In this document: piece after piece, positions 37,784 to 49,697 of the stretch
How the letters are laid out: every line of letters begins with the position of its first letter
How positions within the stretch are numbered: position 1 is the stretch's first letter
Assembly: GCA_037145635.1 (NCBI GenBank)
Contig: JBBCXB010000008.1
Coordinates: 61,507-125,506 of the forward strand
DNA: 64,000 nt
Direction of reading: 5' to 3'
Source of the DNA: JAATFS01 sp037145635
Lineage (GTDB): Bacteria > Pseudomonadota > Gammaproteobacteria > Xanthomonadales > Xanthomonadaceae
Program-made: the position numbers and the translations under genes
The notes under the pieces: generated by a model
What the model was told of the DNA's origin: nothing
Seen by the model: the letters and a program-made list of their open reading frames with translations, nothing else
Databases searched by the model: none

Positions 37784-38198
37784 CGTCCGCTCCTTCGCAC
37801 CTGCACCAGGGCCCGCGACGAGGGTCTGAGACCGGCCGGCACGGGAATTCGTCACCGTGCTGCGAGGGGGACCGGGGCATCCGGCCATTCGGTGGCCGCG
37901 CATTGATAGCGTCTATCCGGCACCGATGACGTGACCGGGGTCGCAGCCGGACGCATCCGTGGCGCTAGGAGGGCGGGCGAACCCATTTCGGCAGCGACGC
38001 GACGCGGCCCACCGCAGCGCGGCGACGGCCGGGCGGTGGAACGGGCTTGCCGATGCTGCGATGCCGCAGCGCGGAGCGCGGCGGCCGGCGCCGCGGGCCG
38101 GACGGGCCGGCGAGCCGGGCCCTGGGGGCAATGGCGGGGCGTGCCATGCGACCGCTATGGAATCCCTGGGCCGGCGCCGGACGCGGCGTCGGCCCGGC
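37784..38198. other. Intergenic region beta-helix protein-glmU
   Basis: 415 bp. The region just upstream of the beta-helix gene should hold its promoter. The rest is GC-rich sequence with only shadow ORFs. No hairpin with a T-run was noticed after glmU. Confidence 0.5.
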
Positions 38199-39566
38199 TC
38201 AGCGGCGCTTCTGCGGGCGCGTCCAGCCTTCGATCGTGGTCTGGCGGGCGCGCGCCACGCTGAGTTCGCCGGCCGGCGCATCGCGCGTGATCACCGAGCC
38301 GGCGCCGATGGTGGCGCCCGCGCCGATCTCCACCGGCGCCACCAGCGACGCGTTGGAGCCGACGAACGCCGCGTCGCCGATCGTGGTGCGCGACTTGTTG
38401 ACGCCGTCGTAGTTGCAGGTGATGACGCCGGCCCCGACGTTGACCCTGCTGCCGATCACCGCATCGCCCAGGTAGGTCAGGTGGTTGGCCTTGCTGCCCA
38501 CGCCCATCACCGTGTTCTTGGTCTCGACGAAGTTGCCCACGTGCACGCCGTCGGCCAGCACCGTGCCGGGCCGCAGCCGCGCGAACGGGCCGATCTGCAC
38601 CGCGCCCTCGGTCGCCACGCCGTCCAGGTCGCAATGCGCGCGCACCTCGGTGCCGGGCCCGAGCCGCACGTCCTTCAGCCGCACGAACGGCCCGATCGAC
38701 ACGCCGTCGCCCAGTTCGACCTCGCCTTCCAGCACCACGTCGACGTCGATCTGCACGTCGCGCCCGACGCGCACGCGGCCACGCTGGTCGAGCCGCGCCG
38801 GGTCGGCGACGCGGGCGCCCTGCAGGCACAGCGCGCGGGCGGCCCGCAGCTGCCAGGCGCGTTCCAGCTGCGCCAGCTGCCACGGGTCGTTGGCGCCCTC
38901 CACTTCCTGCGGGTCGGCCACGTGCACCATGTCCGCCGGCGTGAACTCGGCCGCCGCCATCGCGAAGATGTCGGTGAGGTAGTACTCGCCCTGCGCGTTG
39001 TCGCTCGACAGCGCGGACAGCCAGCGGTTCAGCGCGGTGGATTCGGCGGTGACGATGCCAGTGTTGATGGTGCGGAGGCGGCGCTGCGCCTCGTCGGCAT
39101 CCTTCTGCTCGACGATCGCGGCCACCTTGCCCTCGGCATCGCGGACGATGCGGCCGTAGCCGCTGGGATCCTGCGGCTCGGCCACCAGCACCGCCATGCG
39201 GCCCGGCGCGTGCAGCAGCCGGAGCAGGGTCTGGCTGCGGATCAGCGGCACGTCGCCATACAGCACCAGCACCGTGGCCGCATCCGGGATGTCCGGCATC
39301 GCCTGGCGCACGGCGTGCCCCGTTCCCAGCTGCCGGGTCTGCTCCGACCAGACCAGGTCGGCCTGGTCGCCGAACGCCGCGCGCACCTGGTCGCCGCCAT
39401 GGCCGTAGACCACGTGGATCGCGGCCGGCTGCAGCTCGCGTGCGGTATCGATGACATGCGCCAGCATCGGCCGCCCGGCCAGCGGCTGCAGTACCTTGGG
39501 CAGGGCGGACTTCATGCGCTTGCCTTCGCCGGCGGCGAGGATCACGACGTGCAGGGGCAGGCTCAT
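38199..39566 (-). CDS. glmU: Bifunctional UDP-GlcNAc pyrophosphorylase / GlcN-1-P acetyltransferase GlmU
   Basis: Last two steps to UDP-GlcNAc. 455 aa: an N-terminal Rossmann uridyltransferase with LAAGEGKRMKSALPKVLQ, YGDVPLI and GYGRIVRD; and a C-terminal left-handed beta-helix with hexapeptide repeats (for example GPFARLRPGTVLADGVHVGNFVETKN) and the acetyltransferase site region NYDGVNKSRTTIGD. ATG 39566 is used; the TTG one codon upstream is also possible. Monocistronic; catalytic motifs are intact. Confidence 0.97.
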   Translation of the reverse strand: MSLPLHVVILAAGEGKRMKSALPKVLQPLAGRPMLAHVIDTARELQPAAIHVVYGHGGDQVRAAFGDQADLVWSEQTRQLGTGHAVRQAMPDIPDAATVLVLYGDVPLIRSQTLLRLLHAPGRMAVLVAEPQDPSGYGRIVRDAEGKVAAIVEQKDADEAQRRLRTINTGIVTAESTALNRWLSALSSDNAQGEYYLTDIFAMAAAEFTPADMVHVADPQEVEGANDPWQLAQLERAWQLRAARALCLQGARVADPARLDQRGRVRVGRDVQIDVDVVLEGEVELGDGVSIGPFVRLKDVRLGPGTEVRAHCDLDGVATEGAVQIGPFARLRPGTVLADGVHVGNFVETKNTVMGVGSKANHLTYLGDAVIGSRVNVGAGVITCNYDGVNKSRTTIGDAAFVGSNASLVAPVEIGAGATIGAGSVITRDAPAGELSVARARQTTIEGWTRPQKRR

Positions 39567-39704
39567 CAATCGGCATTCCGGTGGCGGGGTGCAGAGATTC
39601 TAGTGCCTGTGCGTGCAGGACGCGTTCGCCCGCGGAGCGCCCGCTAACGGGTTCTTAAGCGCCGCTGCCGGTACGATGGCGGCCTCTCCTCACCCCGGTC
39701 CCGC

Positions 39705-40088
39705 ATGAGCCTTCTCCGCCAGGGCAGCCAGTTCGTCGTCATCGGTGCCCTGCAGCTGCTGGTGGACTGGAGCGTGTTCGTCGCCGCCACCGCCGCGGGC
39801 CTGCCCACGGTCCCCGGCAATATCGCCGGCCGCATCAGCGGCGCACTGCTGGGCTTCTGGCTCAACGGGCGCTTCACCTTCGCCGACGCCGGCGATGCCC
39901 GGCTGGGCTGGCACCGCTTCGCGCGCTTCATGGCAATGTGGCTCGTGCTGACCGCCATCAGCACCTGGCTGATGGCCTCCACCGCGCATCTGGTGAGCCT
40001 GCAGCTGGCCTGGCTGGTCAAGCCGCTGGTCGAAGGCGGGCTGGCGGTGGTGTCGTTCCTGCTCGGCCGCTACGTGATCTACCGGTAG
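39705..40088 (+). CDS. GtrA-like membrane protein
   Basis: 127-aa protein with four TM helices. FVVIGALQLLVDWSVF at the N-terminus and FWLNGRFTF in the middle are the GtrA family hallmark, and FLLGRYVIYR ends the protein. GtrA proteins are thought to help flip undecaprenyl-linked sugars, but no partner glycosyltransferase is adjacent, so the role here is open. Divergent from glmU. Confidence 0.87.
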   Translation: MSLLRQGSQFVVIGALQLLVDWSVFVAATAAGLPTVPGNIAGRISGALLGFWLNGRFTFADAGDARLGWHRFARFMAMWLVLTAISTWLMASTAHLVSLQLAWLVKPLVEGGLAVVSFLLGRYVIYR

Positions 40089-40151
40089 CGGCGGCCCGGA
40101 AGCGCGTCGGCGGCGCTTCGCCCGCACGCCGCCGACCTCGCGGCCACCCCG

Positions 40152-40730
40152 CTAGCGGCCGAGCGCGCAGAAGTCGCCGAGGCCCCGCACCAGGGCCAGG
40201 CGATGCAGCGCATCGAGTCGCTGCGCGGCCGCGTAGGCGTCCAGGCGCGCCGACACGACGGCCGCACAGTCCGGCCGTGCGCGCAGCTCCTCGCTGCCCG
40301 CCAGCGCCGCCAGCAGTTCGTCCTGCAAACGGTCCAGGCGCATGCGCAGCGCGGCCAGGTCGGGACGGGGCAGCGCCGGGGCCTGCCCGCGGGCGCGCCA
40401 GCGCTGCAGCAACCGATACTGCACCAGCTTGTTGGCCTCGATCTGCGCGGCGAAGAACGCCGCGGCGGCCGCGGGGTCCAGCCCCCGCGCAGCGGCCCGG
40501 CCGCGCACGCTGTCCAGCACCGCCGCCTCGCGCACCGGATCGAGCACGGGCTTGCCGCTGTCCCACTTGCTCAGCGCCACCTGGTCGCCTAGCGCATTGC
40601 GCTCTGCCACCAGGGCCAGCAGCGGGTCGGGCGTGGCCGCGATCGCCGGCCCGGCGGCGCACAGGAGCCACGCCCACAGCACCGCCCGGGCACGCCGCGG
40701 GCGCAAGCACTTGCCGGTCGACGGGTTCAT
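40152..40730 (-). CDS. Periplasmic chorismate mutase (AroQ gamma type)
   Basis: 192 aa. A Sec signal peptide (about 1-32) and then an all-helical chorismate mutase domain: LLALVAERNALGDQVALSKWDSGKPVLDPVREAAVL, then FFAAQIEANKLVQYRLLQRW. These carry the Arg/Lys/Glu/Gln residues that bind chorismate in AroQ enzymes. Converts chorismate to prephenate outside the cytoplasm; secreted AroQ-gamma enzymes are known in Xanthomonas. Monocistronic. Confidence 0.87.
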   Translation of the reverse strand: MNPSTGKCLRPRRARAVLWAWLLCAAGPAIAATPDPLLALVAERNALGDQVALSKWDSGKPVLDPVREAAVLDSVRGRAAARGLDPAAAAAFFAAQIEANKLVQYRLLQRWRARGQAPALPRPDLAALRMRLDRLQDELLAALAGSEELRARPDCAAVVSARLDAYAAAQRLDALHRLALVRGLGDFCALGR

Positions 40731-40887
40731 TGCAGTGTCTCCATGGCCAACGGGAGGGATGCCTCGCGCGAGGAGATGCGGCGCCTCGCAGGGGCAGCGA
40801 CGACCCGCACCTTACACAGGTGCGCGCTGGCGCGCCGGCAGGCGAGCTCTCACGCCTGCAGGGCGCGCACCGGCGGGGCGGGGCCAC

Positions 40888-40921
40888 AAACGCAGACGCC
40901 GGCACAAGGCCGGCGTCTGCG
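40888..40921 (-). terminator. Terminator of the atp operon
   Basis: CGCAGACGCCGGC (40891-40903) and GCCGGCGTCTGCG (40909-40921) form a perfect 13-bp stem with a 5-nt loop, followed on the minus strand by TTTGTGG. It lies 30 bp past the atpC stop. Confidence 0.8.
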
Positions 40922-40950
40922 TCGGACCGCCGCGGGCGCGGCGGTGCGGA

Positions 40951-41373
40951 TCAATGCTTGACGGTCCTGCGCAGGCGCTCCAGCGCCTGCAGCTGCACCA
41001 CTGCCTCGGCCAGCTTCTGCTGTGCCTCGGCCACGTCCATGGCCTCGCCGCGGTTGGCCAGCATGCGCTCGGCTTCTTCCTTGGCCTTGCGCACGGCGGC
41101 CTCGTCGATGTCCTGCGCGCGCACCGCGGTGTCGGCCAGCACGGTCACGACCTGCGGCTGCACCTCCAGGATGCCGCCGGAGATGGCGAAGTCGAGCTGT
41201 TCGCCGCTGGCGGTGGTGACCACCACCTTGCCCGGCTTCAGTCGGGTGATCAGCGGGGCGTGCTTGGGCGCGATGCCCAGCTCGCCGAGTTCGCCGGTCG
41301 CCACGACCAGGGTCGCCTCACCGCGGAAGATCTCCTGCTCGGCGCTGACGATGTCGCAACGGATAGTGCTCAT
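40951..41373 (-). CDS. atpC: ATP synthase epsilon subunit
   Basis: 140-aa central-stalk subunit: an N-terminal beta-sandwich (MSTIRCDIVSAEQEIFRGEA, GELGIAPKHAPLITRLKPG) and a C-terminal helical hairpin (about 88-138) able to inhibit ATP hydrolysis. Last gene of the atp operon, 161 bp after atpD with a dispersed repeat between. Compare the divergent second epsilon at 24578. Confidence 0.97.
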   Translation of the reverse strand: MSTIRCDIVSAEQEIFRGEATLVVATGELGELGIAPKHAPLITRLKPGKVVVTTASGEQLDFAISGGILEVQPQVVTVLADTAVRAQDIDEAAVRKAKEEAERMLANRGEAMDVAEAQQKLAEAVVQLQALERLRRTVKH

Positions 41374-41393
41374 GGTGCCTCACTCTGTGAGGC

Positions 41394-41502
41394 GGGGAAT
41401 GGGGAACCGGGAGTGGGGCATCGGCAGGGCGGCCTGGTGCCTCCGCGCTGCTGTACCCCACCCTCGCCCGCTGCCCGCCTTTACGATTCCCGATTCCCGA
41501 TC
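41394..41502. repeat. Dispersed GGGAATC-type intergenic hairpin, copy 3
   Basis: Between atpD and atpC. The left arm is GGGGAATGGGGAACCGGGAG; the right arm is GATTCCCGATTCCCGATCC. It should form a long imperfect hairpin in the atp mRNA. Confidence 0.7.
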
Positions 41503-41534
41503 CAGCGGTCCGGCCGCATGCGGCCAGAACCGGC

Positions 41535-42941
<1,407 letters not shown>

Positions 42942-42977
42942 TTGGGTAACTCCACTAATGTCTGTTCGATTCTTGTG

Positions 42978-43062
42978 TCGGGAATAGGGAAACGGGAGTC
43001 GGGGATGGGAAGATCAAGTGCTGCTGCTTCGACCATTCCCGATTCTCCATTCCCTATTCCCG
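42978..43062. repeat. Dispersed GGGAATC-type intergenic hairpin, copy 4
   Basis: Between atpG and atpD. The left arm is CGGGAATAGGGAAACGGGAG; the right arm is CATTCCCGATTCTCCATTCC, then CTATTCCCG. Confidence 0.7.
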
Positions 43063-43063
43063 G

Positions 43064-43927
43064 CTATACGGCGGCCGCGCCGCCGACGATCTCGGAGATT
43101 TCCTGCGTGATCGCCGCCTGCCGGGCCTTGTTGTAGACCAGCTGCAGCGTCCCGATCAGCTTGTTGGCGTTGTCGCTGGCCGCCTTCATCGCGACCATGC
43201 GCGCCGCGTGCTCGGACGCCACGTTCTCCAGCACCGCCTGGTACACCAGCGACTCGATGTAGCGCGTCATCACGTGCTCGAGCACGGTCGCGGCATCGGG
43301 TTCGTACAGGTAGTCCCAGTCGTGGTGGGCCACGCGGGCCTCGGACGCTGGCAGCGGCAGCAGCTGATCGAAGCTGGCGGTCTGCGTCATCGTGTTCACG
43401 AAGCGGTTGTAGACCAGGTACACCCGGTCGACCTTGCCCTCGATGAAGGCATCCAGCATCACCTTGATCACGCCGACCAGCTGCTCCACGTGCGGGCTGT
43501 CGCCCAGGTGGGTGACGCTGCCGACCATGTTGACCTTGATGCGACGGAAGAAGGTCGAGGCCTTCTGGCCGACCGTCACCACGTCGATCTCGGCGCCCCG
43601 GTCCTGGTGCTGGCGCACTTCGCCCAGCATCTTGCGGAACAGGTTGTTGTTCAGCCCGCCGGCCAGGCCGCGATCGGAGGAGATCACGATGTAGCCGACC
43701 CGCTTGACCTGCTCGCGCTCGACCAGGAACGGATGCCGGTAGTCGGTGCTGGCCTGGGCCAGGTGGCCGATCACCTGCTTCATCGCCTGCGCGTAGGGGC
43801 GCGAGGTCTTCATCCGGTCCTGAGCCTTGCGGATCTTGGAAGCCGAGACCATCTCGAGCGCGCGCGTCACCTTGCGGGTGTTCTGCACGCTCTTGATCTT
43901 GGTTTTGATTTCGCGTCCGCCTGCCAT
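43064..43927 (-). CDS. atpG: ATP synthase gamma subunit
   Basis: 287-aa rotor subunit. The N-terminal helix (GGREIKTKIKSVQNTRKVTRALEMVSASKIRKAQ) and C-terminal helix (AARMVAMKAASDNANKLIGTLQL) form the coiled coil; SDRGLAGGLNNNL is the conserved core strand. It lies between atpA and atpD with repeats on both sides. Confidence 0.97.
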   Translation of the reverse strand: MAGGREIKTKIKSVQNTRKVTRALEMVSASKIRKAQDRMKTSRPYAQAMKQVIGHLAQASTDYRHPFLVEREQVKRVGYIVISSDRGLAGGLNNNLFRKMLGEVRQHQDRGAEIDVVTVGQKASTFFRRIKVNMVGSVTHLGDSPHVEQLVGVIKVMLDAFIEGKVDRVYLVYNRFVNTMTQTASFDQLLPLPASEARVAHHDWDYLYEPDAATVLEHVMTRYIESLVYQAVLENVASEHAARMVAMKAASDNANKLIGTLQLVYNKARQAAITQEISEIVGGAAAV

Positions 43928-43946
43928 ACTCGCTCGCTTCGCTTAG

Positions 43947-44026
43947 TGGGAATGGGGAATCGTGAGTCGGGAATTGGCACAGCCGACCCGCTTTGACGAT
44001 TCCCTATTCTCGATTCCCTATTCCCG
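43947..44026. repeat. Dispersed GGGAATC-type intergenic hairpin, copy 5
   Basis: Between atpA and atpG. The left arm is GTGGGAATGGGGAATCGTGA; the right arm is GATTCCCTATTCTCGATTCC, then CTATTCCC. Confidence 0.7.
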
Positions 44027-44035
44027 CAGCTGGAA

Positions 44036-45583
<1,548 letters not shown>

Positions 45584-45630
45584 CGTTCAGTCCTAGGTGC
45601 CGGCCACCGGGGCCGGACTGTTATGTGAAT

Positions 45631-46158
45631 TCAGTGGGCGAGCGAGTTCTGCAGACGCGACAGCTTGCCCTTCAGCGAGCCGTCGATGACCACATCGCCG
45701 GTGTCGATCACCGCGCCGCCGATCAGCGAGGCGTCGATCGCGGTGGTGACGTCCACCTCGCGACCGAAGCGCTTCTTCAGCGCGGCGGTGATCTTGTCGA
45801 GCTCGGCCGGCTCCAGCGCGGCCGCGGTGGTCACCGTCGCCTTGACGACGTGCTCGGCGTCGGCGCGCAGCTGCTCGTACATACCGGCGATCTCGGGCAG
45901 CAGCGACACGCGCTGCGCCGCGGCCAGCACGCCGAGAAAGCCGGCGTAGGTTTCGCCCGCCGGCTCGGGCGCCAGCAGCGATACCGCCTGCTCCTGGCTC
46001 AGTCCCGGATGGGACAGCAGCGCCGACACGCGCGGATCGACGGCGATCCGCGCGGAGAAAGCCAGTGCTTCCGACCACGGCGCGAACGTACCTTCGTCGC
46101 GCGCGATCGCGAACGCGGCGCGGGCATACGGACGGGCAAGCGTGAGGGCCTGGCTCAT
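45631..46158 (-). CDS. atpH: ATP synthase delta subunit
   Basis: 175-aa stator subunit linking F1 alpha to the b-dimer. The N-terminal helical domain begins TLARPYARAAFAIARDEG, and the C-terminal domain has the conserved DASLIGGAVIDTGDVVIDGSLKGKLSRL. Only 3 bp from atpF, so tightly coupled. Confidence 0.96.
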   Translation of the reverse strand: MSQALTLARPYARAAFAIARDEGTFAPWSEALAFSARIAVDPRVSALLSHPGLSQEQAVSLLAPEPAGETYAGFLGVLAAAQRVSLLPEIAGMYEQLRADAEHVVKATVTTAAALEPAELDKITAALKKRFGREVDVTTAIDASLIGGAVIDTGDVVIDGSLKGKLSRLQNSLAH

Positions 46159-46161
46159 CGA

Positions 46162-46632
46162 TCAGATCTCCGCGGCCAGTTCGTCGAGCAGCGCCTTGTG
46201 GGCGTTGGCGTCGATCTCGCGCTTGAGCAGCTTTTCGGCACCGCTGACGGCCAGCGCCGACACCTGCTTGCGCAGGTCCTCGCGGGCACGGTTGGCGGCG
46301 GCTTCGATCTCGGCCTGGGCCAGTTCCTTCTGGCGGTTGGCCTCGGCGATCGCTTCGTTCTTGGCGGCCTCGACGATCTGGTTGGCGCGCGCGTGGGCCT
46401 GGTCGATGATCTCGTTGGCCTTGGTGCGGGCGTCCTTCAGCGCGTCATTGACCTTCTCCTGCGCCTGCGCCAGATCCTTCTGGCTGCGATCGGCCGCGGC
46501 CAGGCCTTCGGCGATCTTCTGCTGGCGCTCTTCGATGGCCTTCAGCAGGGGCGGCCAGATCTTGGTCGCGACGATCCAGATCAGACCGGCGAAGGCCAGT
46601 GCCTGGGCAACGATGGTAAAGCCGATTTCCAT
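46162..46632 (-). CDS. atpF: ATP synthase b subunit
   Basis: 156-aa peripheral stalk subunit: one N-terminal TM helix (about 5-25; TIVAQALAFAGLIWIVATKIWPP) and a long charged helix that dimerises. It lies between atpE and atpH in the standard order. Confidence 0.96.
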   Translation of the reverse strand: MEIGFTIVAQALAFAGLIWIVATKIWPPLLKAIEERQQKIAEGLAAADRSQKDLAQAQEKVNDALKDARTKANEIIDQAHARANQIVEAAKNEAIAEANRQKELAQAEIEAAANRAREDLRKQVSALAVSGAEKLLKREIDANAHKALLDELAAEI

Positions 46633-46747
46633 GGGGTTCGCTCAATCGATGTTGACGGGGGCGGACGCGCCGCCGTGGCGGCGTGCCCGAGCCTTCATCC
46701 GCGAACGGGGCACCGAGGCGCCCCGTCCGCATCCCGCGATCGCTGGA

Positions 46748-47050
46748 TCAGCCCGCGATCTGCGGCAGACGCGAAACGAACTCGCCGACCATCGGGTTGG
46801 CGAAGGCGAACAGCAGGCCGACGGCGACGCTGATGATGAACGCGGCGTCGATCAGGCCGGCGGTGATGAACATGCGCACCTGCAGGACCGGGATCAGCTC
46901 CGGCTGGCGGGCGGCCGACTCCAGGAACTTGCCAGCCATGATGGCCAGACCGAGGCCGGCGCCCAGCGCGGCCAGGCCGATCATGATGCCGACGGCGAGG
47001 ACGGTGGAGCTCTGGACTTGGGCGAGGTTGGTCAGGACGGCGAGGTACAT
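46748..47050 (-). CDS. atpE: ATP synthase c subunit
   Basis: 100-aa proteolipid forming the c-ring: two TM helices, a GxGxG-like first helix (GLAALGAGLGLAIMAGKF), polar loop ARQPEL and the essential carboxylate in GLIDAAFIISVAVGL. No sodium-binding residue pattern is evident, so proton coupling is expected. Confidence 0.96.
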   Translation of the reverse strand: MYLAVLTNLAQVQSSTVLAVGIMIGLAALGAGLGLAIMAGKFLESAARQPELIPVLQVRMFITAGLIDAAFIISVAVGLLFAFANPMVGEFVSRLPQIAG

Positions 47051-47117
47051 GGTGATCTCCAGGAACGAGGTTGCTTAAGGGTGATGGTGGAAAAACGGAT
47101 GAAGGGTGAAGCGAAAC

Positions 47118-47912
47118 TCAGTGGCTGTCTTCCGACAGGCTCAGGTACACGATCGACAGCATCATGAAAATGAAGGCCTGCAGCGGAATCACCAGCAGGT
47201 GGAACAGCATCCAGCCGAGGCCGAAGGCGCCGCCGGCGAGGGCACCGAAGATACCGGCACCGCCCAGCACCCAGATCAGCAGGAACACGATCTCGCCGCC
47301 GAACATGTTGCCGAACAGTCGCATCGCCAGCGAAATCGGCTTGCTCAGCCACTCGACGATGTTGAGGATCAGGTTGAACGGCACCATCCACTTGCCGAAC
47401 GGCGCGGTCAGGAATTCCTTGGTGAGGCCGCCCACGCCCTTGGACCGCAGCGCGAAGAACAGCATCAGGAAGAACACGCTGATCGACATGCCGAGGGTGG
47501 CGTTGACGTCGGCGGTCGGCACCGGCTTCCAGTAGTGGATGCCGGCCCAGCCCAGCGGGATCGCGATGAAGTCGGCCGGGATCATCTTGATGAGATTCAT
47601 CATCAGGATCCAGAAGAACAGCGTGATCGCGATCGGGGTCACCAGCTTGCTGGTGCCGTGGTAGGTGTCCTTGGCCTGCCGGTCGACGAACTCCAGGCAG
47701 ATCTCGACGAACGCCTGCCACTTGCCGGGCACGCCGGAGGTGGCGTTACGGGTCGCGGTCCAGAACGCGAACACCATCACCAGCCCCGTCAGCACCGAGG
47801 TCACGATGGTATCGACGTGGATCGACCAGAAACCGCCTTCCTGCATGTGGAATGTCAGGTTTTGCAGGTGGTGCTGGATGTAGGAGGTAGGGGTTTCTGC
47901 CTCGCCCGCCAT
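47118..47912 (-). CDS. atpB: ATP synthase a subunit
   Basis: 264-aa stator membrane subunit with proton half-channels. The essential arginine is in SLAMRLFGNMFGGEIV, with conserved residues in the last helix (LLVIPLQAFIFMMLSIVYL). An N-terminal segment faces the periplasm. 24 bp after atpI. Confidence 0.97.
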   Translation of the reverse strand: MAGEAETPTSYIQHHLQNLTFHMQEGGFWSIHVDTIVTSVLTGLVMVFAFWTATRNATSGVPGKWQAFVEICLEFVDRQAKDTYHGTSKLVTPIAITLFFWILMMNLIKMIPADFIAIPLGWAGIHYWKPVPTADVNATLGMSISVFFLMLFFALRSKGVGGLTKEFLTAPFGKWMVPFNLILNIVEWLSKPISLAMRLFGNMFGGEIVFLLIWVLGGAGIFGALAGGAFGLGWMLFHLLVIPLQAFIFMMLSIVYLSLSEDSH

Positions 47913-47936
47913 GTGTCCGGAGCCTTATTAGTTCGA

Positions 47937-48338
47937 TCAACGTCTGGCCAGGGCCAGAACCTGAAAAATCAGCCCGATGGCGATACCCGCCATCAGAGCC
48001 AGAGGAGGCAGCCGCCACAGGGCAAAACCCAGTACCAGCGCCGCGAATATCACCACCCACTTGAACACCATCGCCAGGATCAGCCGGGTCATGGCCGTTC
48101 CCGCGCCCTGCACCCCGCCGCCCAGCGCGGTACGCGCCGCCACCCATCCCCCCAGTACCGTCGCGCAACCGGTCAAGGCGTTCGCGAGCGCGTAGCGGGT
48201 GCCCAGCAGCAGGAAACCGAGACTGGTTATAGCTACGGCCGCAAGCGGATATATCGCTGCGCGCAGCATCAACCGCCGACCCGCGTCAACGGAGTTCAGC
48301 ACACGAGTCCCTTGGCTGTTGGAATGGATGGAAGGCAC
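47937..48338 (-). CDS. atpI: ATP synthase subunit I (assembly protein)
   Basis: 133 aa with four TM helices. It helps c-ring assembly and is the usual first gene of atp operons. GTG 48338 is chosen: the start gives a short N-terminus before TM1 and has GAGG upstream, while the longer frame would run over the promoter at 48364-48393. It contains GLFFQVLALA-like ending (GLIFQVLALARR), typical of the family. Confidence 0.85.
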   Translation of the reverse strand: MPSIHSNSQGTRVLNSVDAGRRLMLRAAIYPLAAVAITSLGFLLLGTRYALANALTGCATVLGGWVAARTALGGGVQGAGTAMTRLILAMVFKWVVIFAALVLGFALWRLPPLALMAGIAIGLIFQVLALARR

Positions 48339-48363
48339 GCGTAGCGCCTCGTCGAGCCGCCAA

Positions 48364-48393
48364 AGTATAGCAATTGGACAAATTGCGAGACAA
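48364..48393 (-). promoter_or_regulatory. Sigma-70 promoter of the atp operon
   Basis: On the minus strand, TTGTCT (48393-48388), an 18-bp spacer, and TATACT (48369-48364), about 26 bp before the GTG of atpI. The spacer is AT-rich with a CAATTTG/CAATTG dyad. Confidence 0.65.
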
Positions 48394-48543
48394 CCGGGAC
48401 AAGTCATGGATGTGCTGCGACGCAACACGCCGGCAACACCGTTCAGAAATCGCAGCCGCTTGCGGGAACTTCGGCGCGATCACGGGGTCCGATCCTGCGA
48501 GGCCTGTTACATCCTCGTCGACAGCTCCTTGGCAGGCCCCTCT

Positions 48544-48567
48544 GGAGCCCCGGGCAACCGGGGCTCC
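48544..48567. repeat. GC-rich hairpin upstream of the barrel gene
   Basis: GGAGCCCCGG and CCGGGGCTCC with a 4-nt loop, followed on the plus strand by TCCCTTT. It resembles a weak terminator, but no gene ends before it. It could end a small RNA or attenuate the downstream gene. Confidence 0.5.
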
Positions 48568-48723
48568 TCCCTTTGCGGACGTGAAGACGCGTCCACGGGA
48601 ATGACCGCGGCATGAATGTGGTCATGAAGGCTTCCGTACTTTCACGCATGGTGGACGCCATCTTATCGATAGTGGCTCACCAGGCGCGAACGCCTGCTTT
48701 CGAAAAACACGGAGCCTTCCTAG

Positions 48724-49551
48724 ATGAAACACGTCCTCGCACTGGTCATTCCGTGCGTTCTCGCGGCCGGCTATGTCCTGCCGGCCCACGCCGAAGACAC
48801 CGATGACCGCTTCCAGCTGCGTCTGGGCGCGATGAACATCGACAACGACAACACCCTGCGCGGCCGCACCTCGGTCAACGGCCAGGAGATCTCCGGCGCC
48901 CAGGACTTCGACTTCGGCGGCAAGGAGTGGGAGCCGCGCGTCGACGGCGTGTTCCGCCTGAGCACCCGCCAGCGCCTGATCTTCGACTACTTCAAGTACG
49001 ACAAGGATCGCCGCGAGACCCTGGGCGAAGACGTGAGCTACGACGGCGTGACCGTGCCGGCCGGCAGCTTCATCAAGGGCGAGCTCAAGTACCAGGTCGC
49101 CAGCCTGGTGTACGACTACGCCGTCATCGACGCGCCCACCTACAACCTGGGCCTGCAGATCGGTGCCGAGTACGCCAAGGTCGAGGCCAATGCCTACGCC
49201 GACCTGGGCGCCCTGTACAGCGGCGACGTGATCGACGAGAGCGAGGACGGTGCCGCCCCGGTGGTGGGCATCCGCTTCACCGCGCACCCGGGCGAGCATT
49301 GGCTGTTCAGCGTGCAGGGCCAGTACCTCAACACCAAGTGGGGCAACTTCGACAAGTACGACGGCGACCTGAGCCGCGCGAACGCGATCGTCGAGTACCG
49401 CTTCACCAAGAACTTCGGCATCTTCGCCGGCTACGACTGGTTCAAGCTCGACGTCGACCGCAAGACCGACCGCAACGTCGACTCGCTGACGACCGTCGGC
49501 CTGAAGCAGGAGTTCAAGGGCCCGGTGGCCGGTGTGACCTTCGCGTTCTAA
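48724..49551 (+). CDS. Outer-membrane beta-barrel protein
   Basis: 275 aa with a Sec signal peptide (MKHVLALVIPCVLAAGYVLPAHA) and alternating amphipathic strands (RLIFDYFKYDK, WLFSVQGQYLNTKW, FGIFAGYDWFKLDV), ending in VAGVTFAF with a terminal Phe as OMPs do. The probable barrel has 8 to 10 strands; no named family is certain. Transcribed alone and followed by a good terminator. Very biased codons suggest high expression. Confidence 0.82.
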   Translation: MKHVLALVIPCVLAAGYVLPAHAEDTDDRFQLRLGAMNIDNDNTLRGRTSVNGQEISGAQDFDFGGKEWEPRVDGVFRLSTRQRLIFDYFKYDKDRRETLGEDVSYDGVTVPAGSFIKGELKYQVASLVYDYAVIDAPTYNLGLQIGAEYAKVEANAYADLGALYSGDVIDESEDGAAPVVGIRFTAHPGEHWLFSVQGQYLNTKWGNFDKYDGDLSRANAIVEYRFTKNFGIFAGYDWFKLDVDRKTDRNVDSLTTVGLKQEFKGPVAGVTFAF

Positions 49552-49577
49552 TCCAACGCCAGGTCGGCCCCGTGTGA

Positions 49578-49605
49578 CAGAAGCCCCGCCGATGCGGGGC
49601 TTCTG
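49578..49605 (+). terminator. Terminator after the outer-membrane barrel gene
   Basis: CAGAAGCCCCGC (49578-49589), loop CGAT, GCGGGGCTTCTG (49594-49605), then CTTT. A perfect 12-bp stem, 27 bp after the stop. Confidence 0.82.
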
Positions 49606-49643
49606 CTTTGCGGGCTACGCCTGCCCCCGTCCCGACCCAATGG

Positions 49644-49670
49644 AAAAGGCCCCGGATCGCTCCGGGGCCT
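49644..49670 (-). terminator. Terminator after lpd
   Basis: On the minus strand AGGCCCCGGA, loop GCGA, TCCGGGGCCT, followed by TTTTCC. It lies about 28 bp past the lpd stop. Confidence 0.85.
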
Positions 49671-49697
49671 CTCAGTGGACGCGCCCGTGCGGCGCAG

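Larger units (their letters stand above)
48339..48723. other. Divergent intergenic region atpI-outer membrane protein
   Basis: 385 bp. It holds the atp promoter (48364-48393) and a GC-rich hairpin at 48544-48567. The spacer nearest the barrel gene (48650-48723) is less GC-rich and should carry its promoter. No ORF is convincing. Confidence 0.6.
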
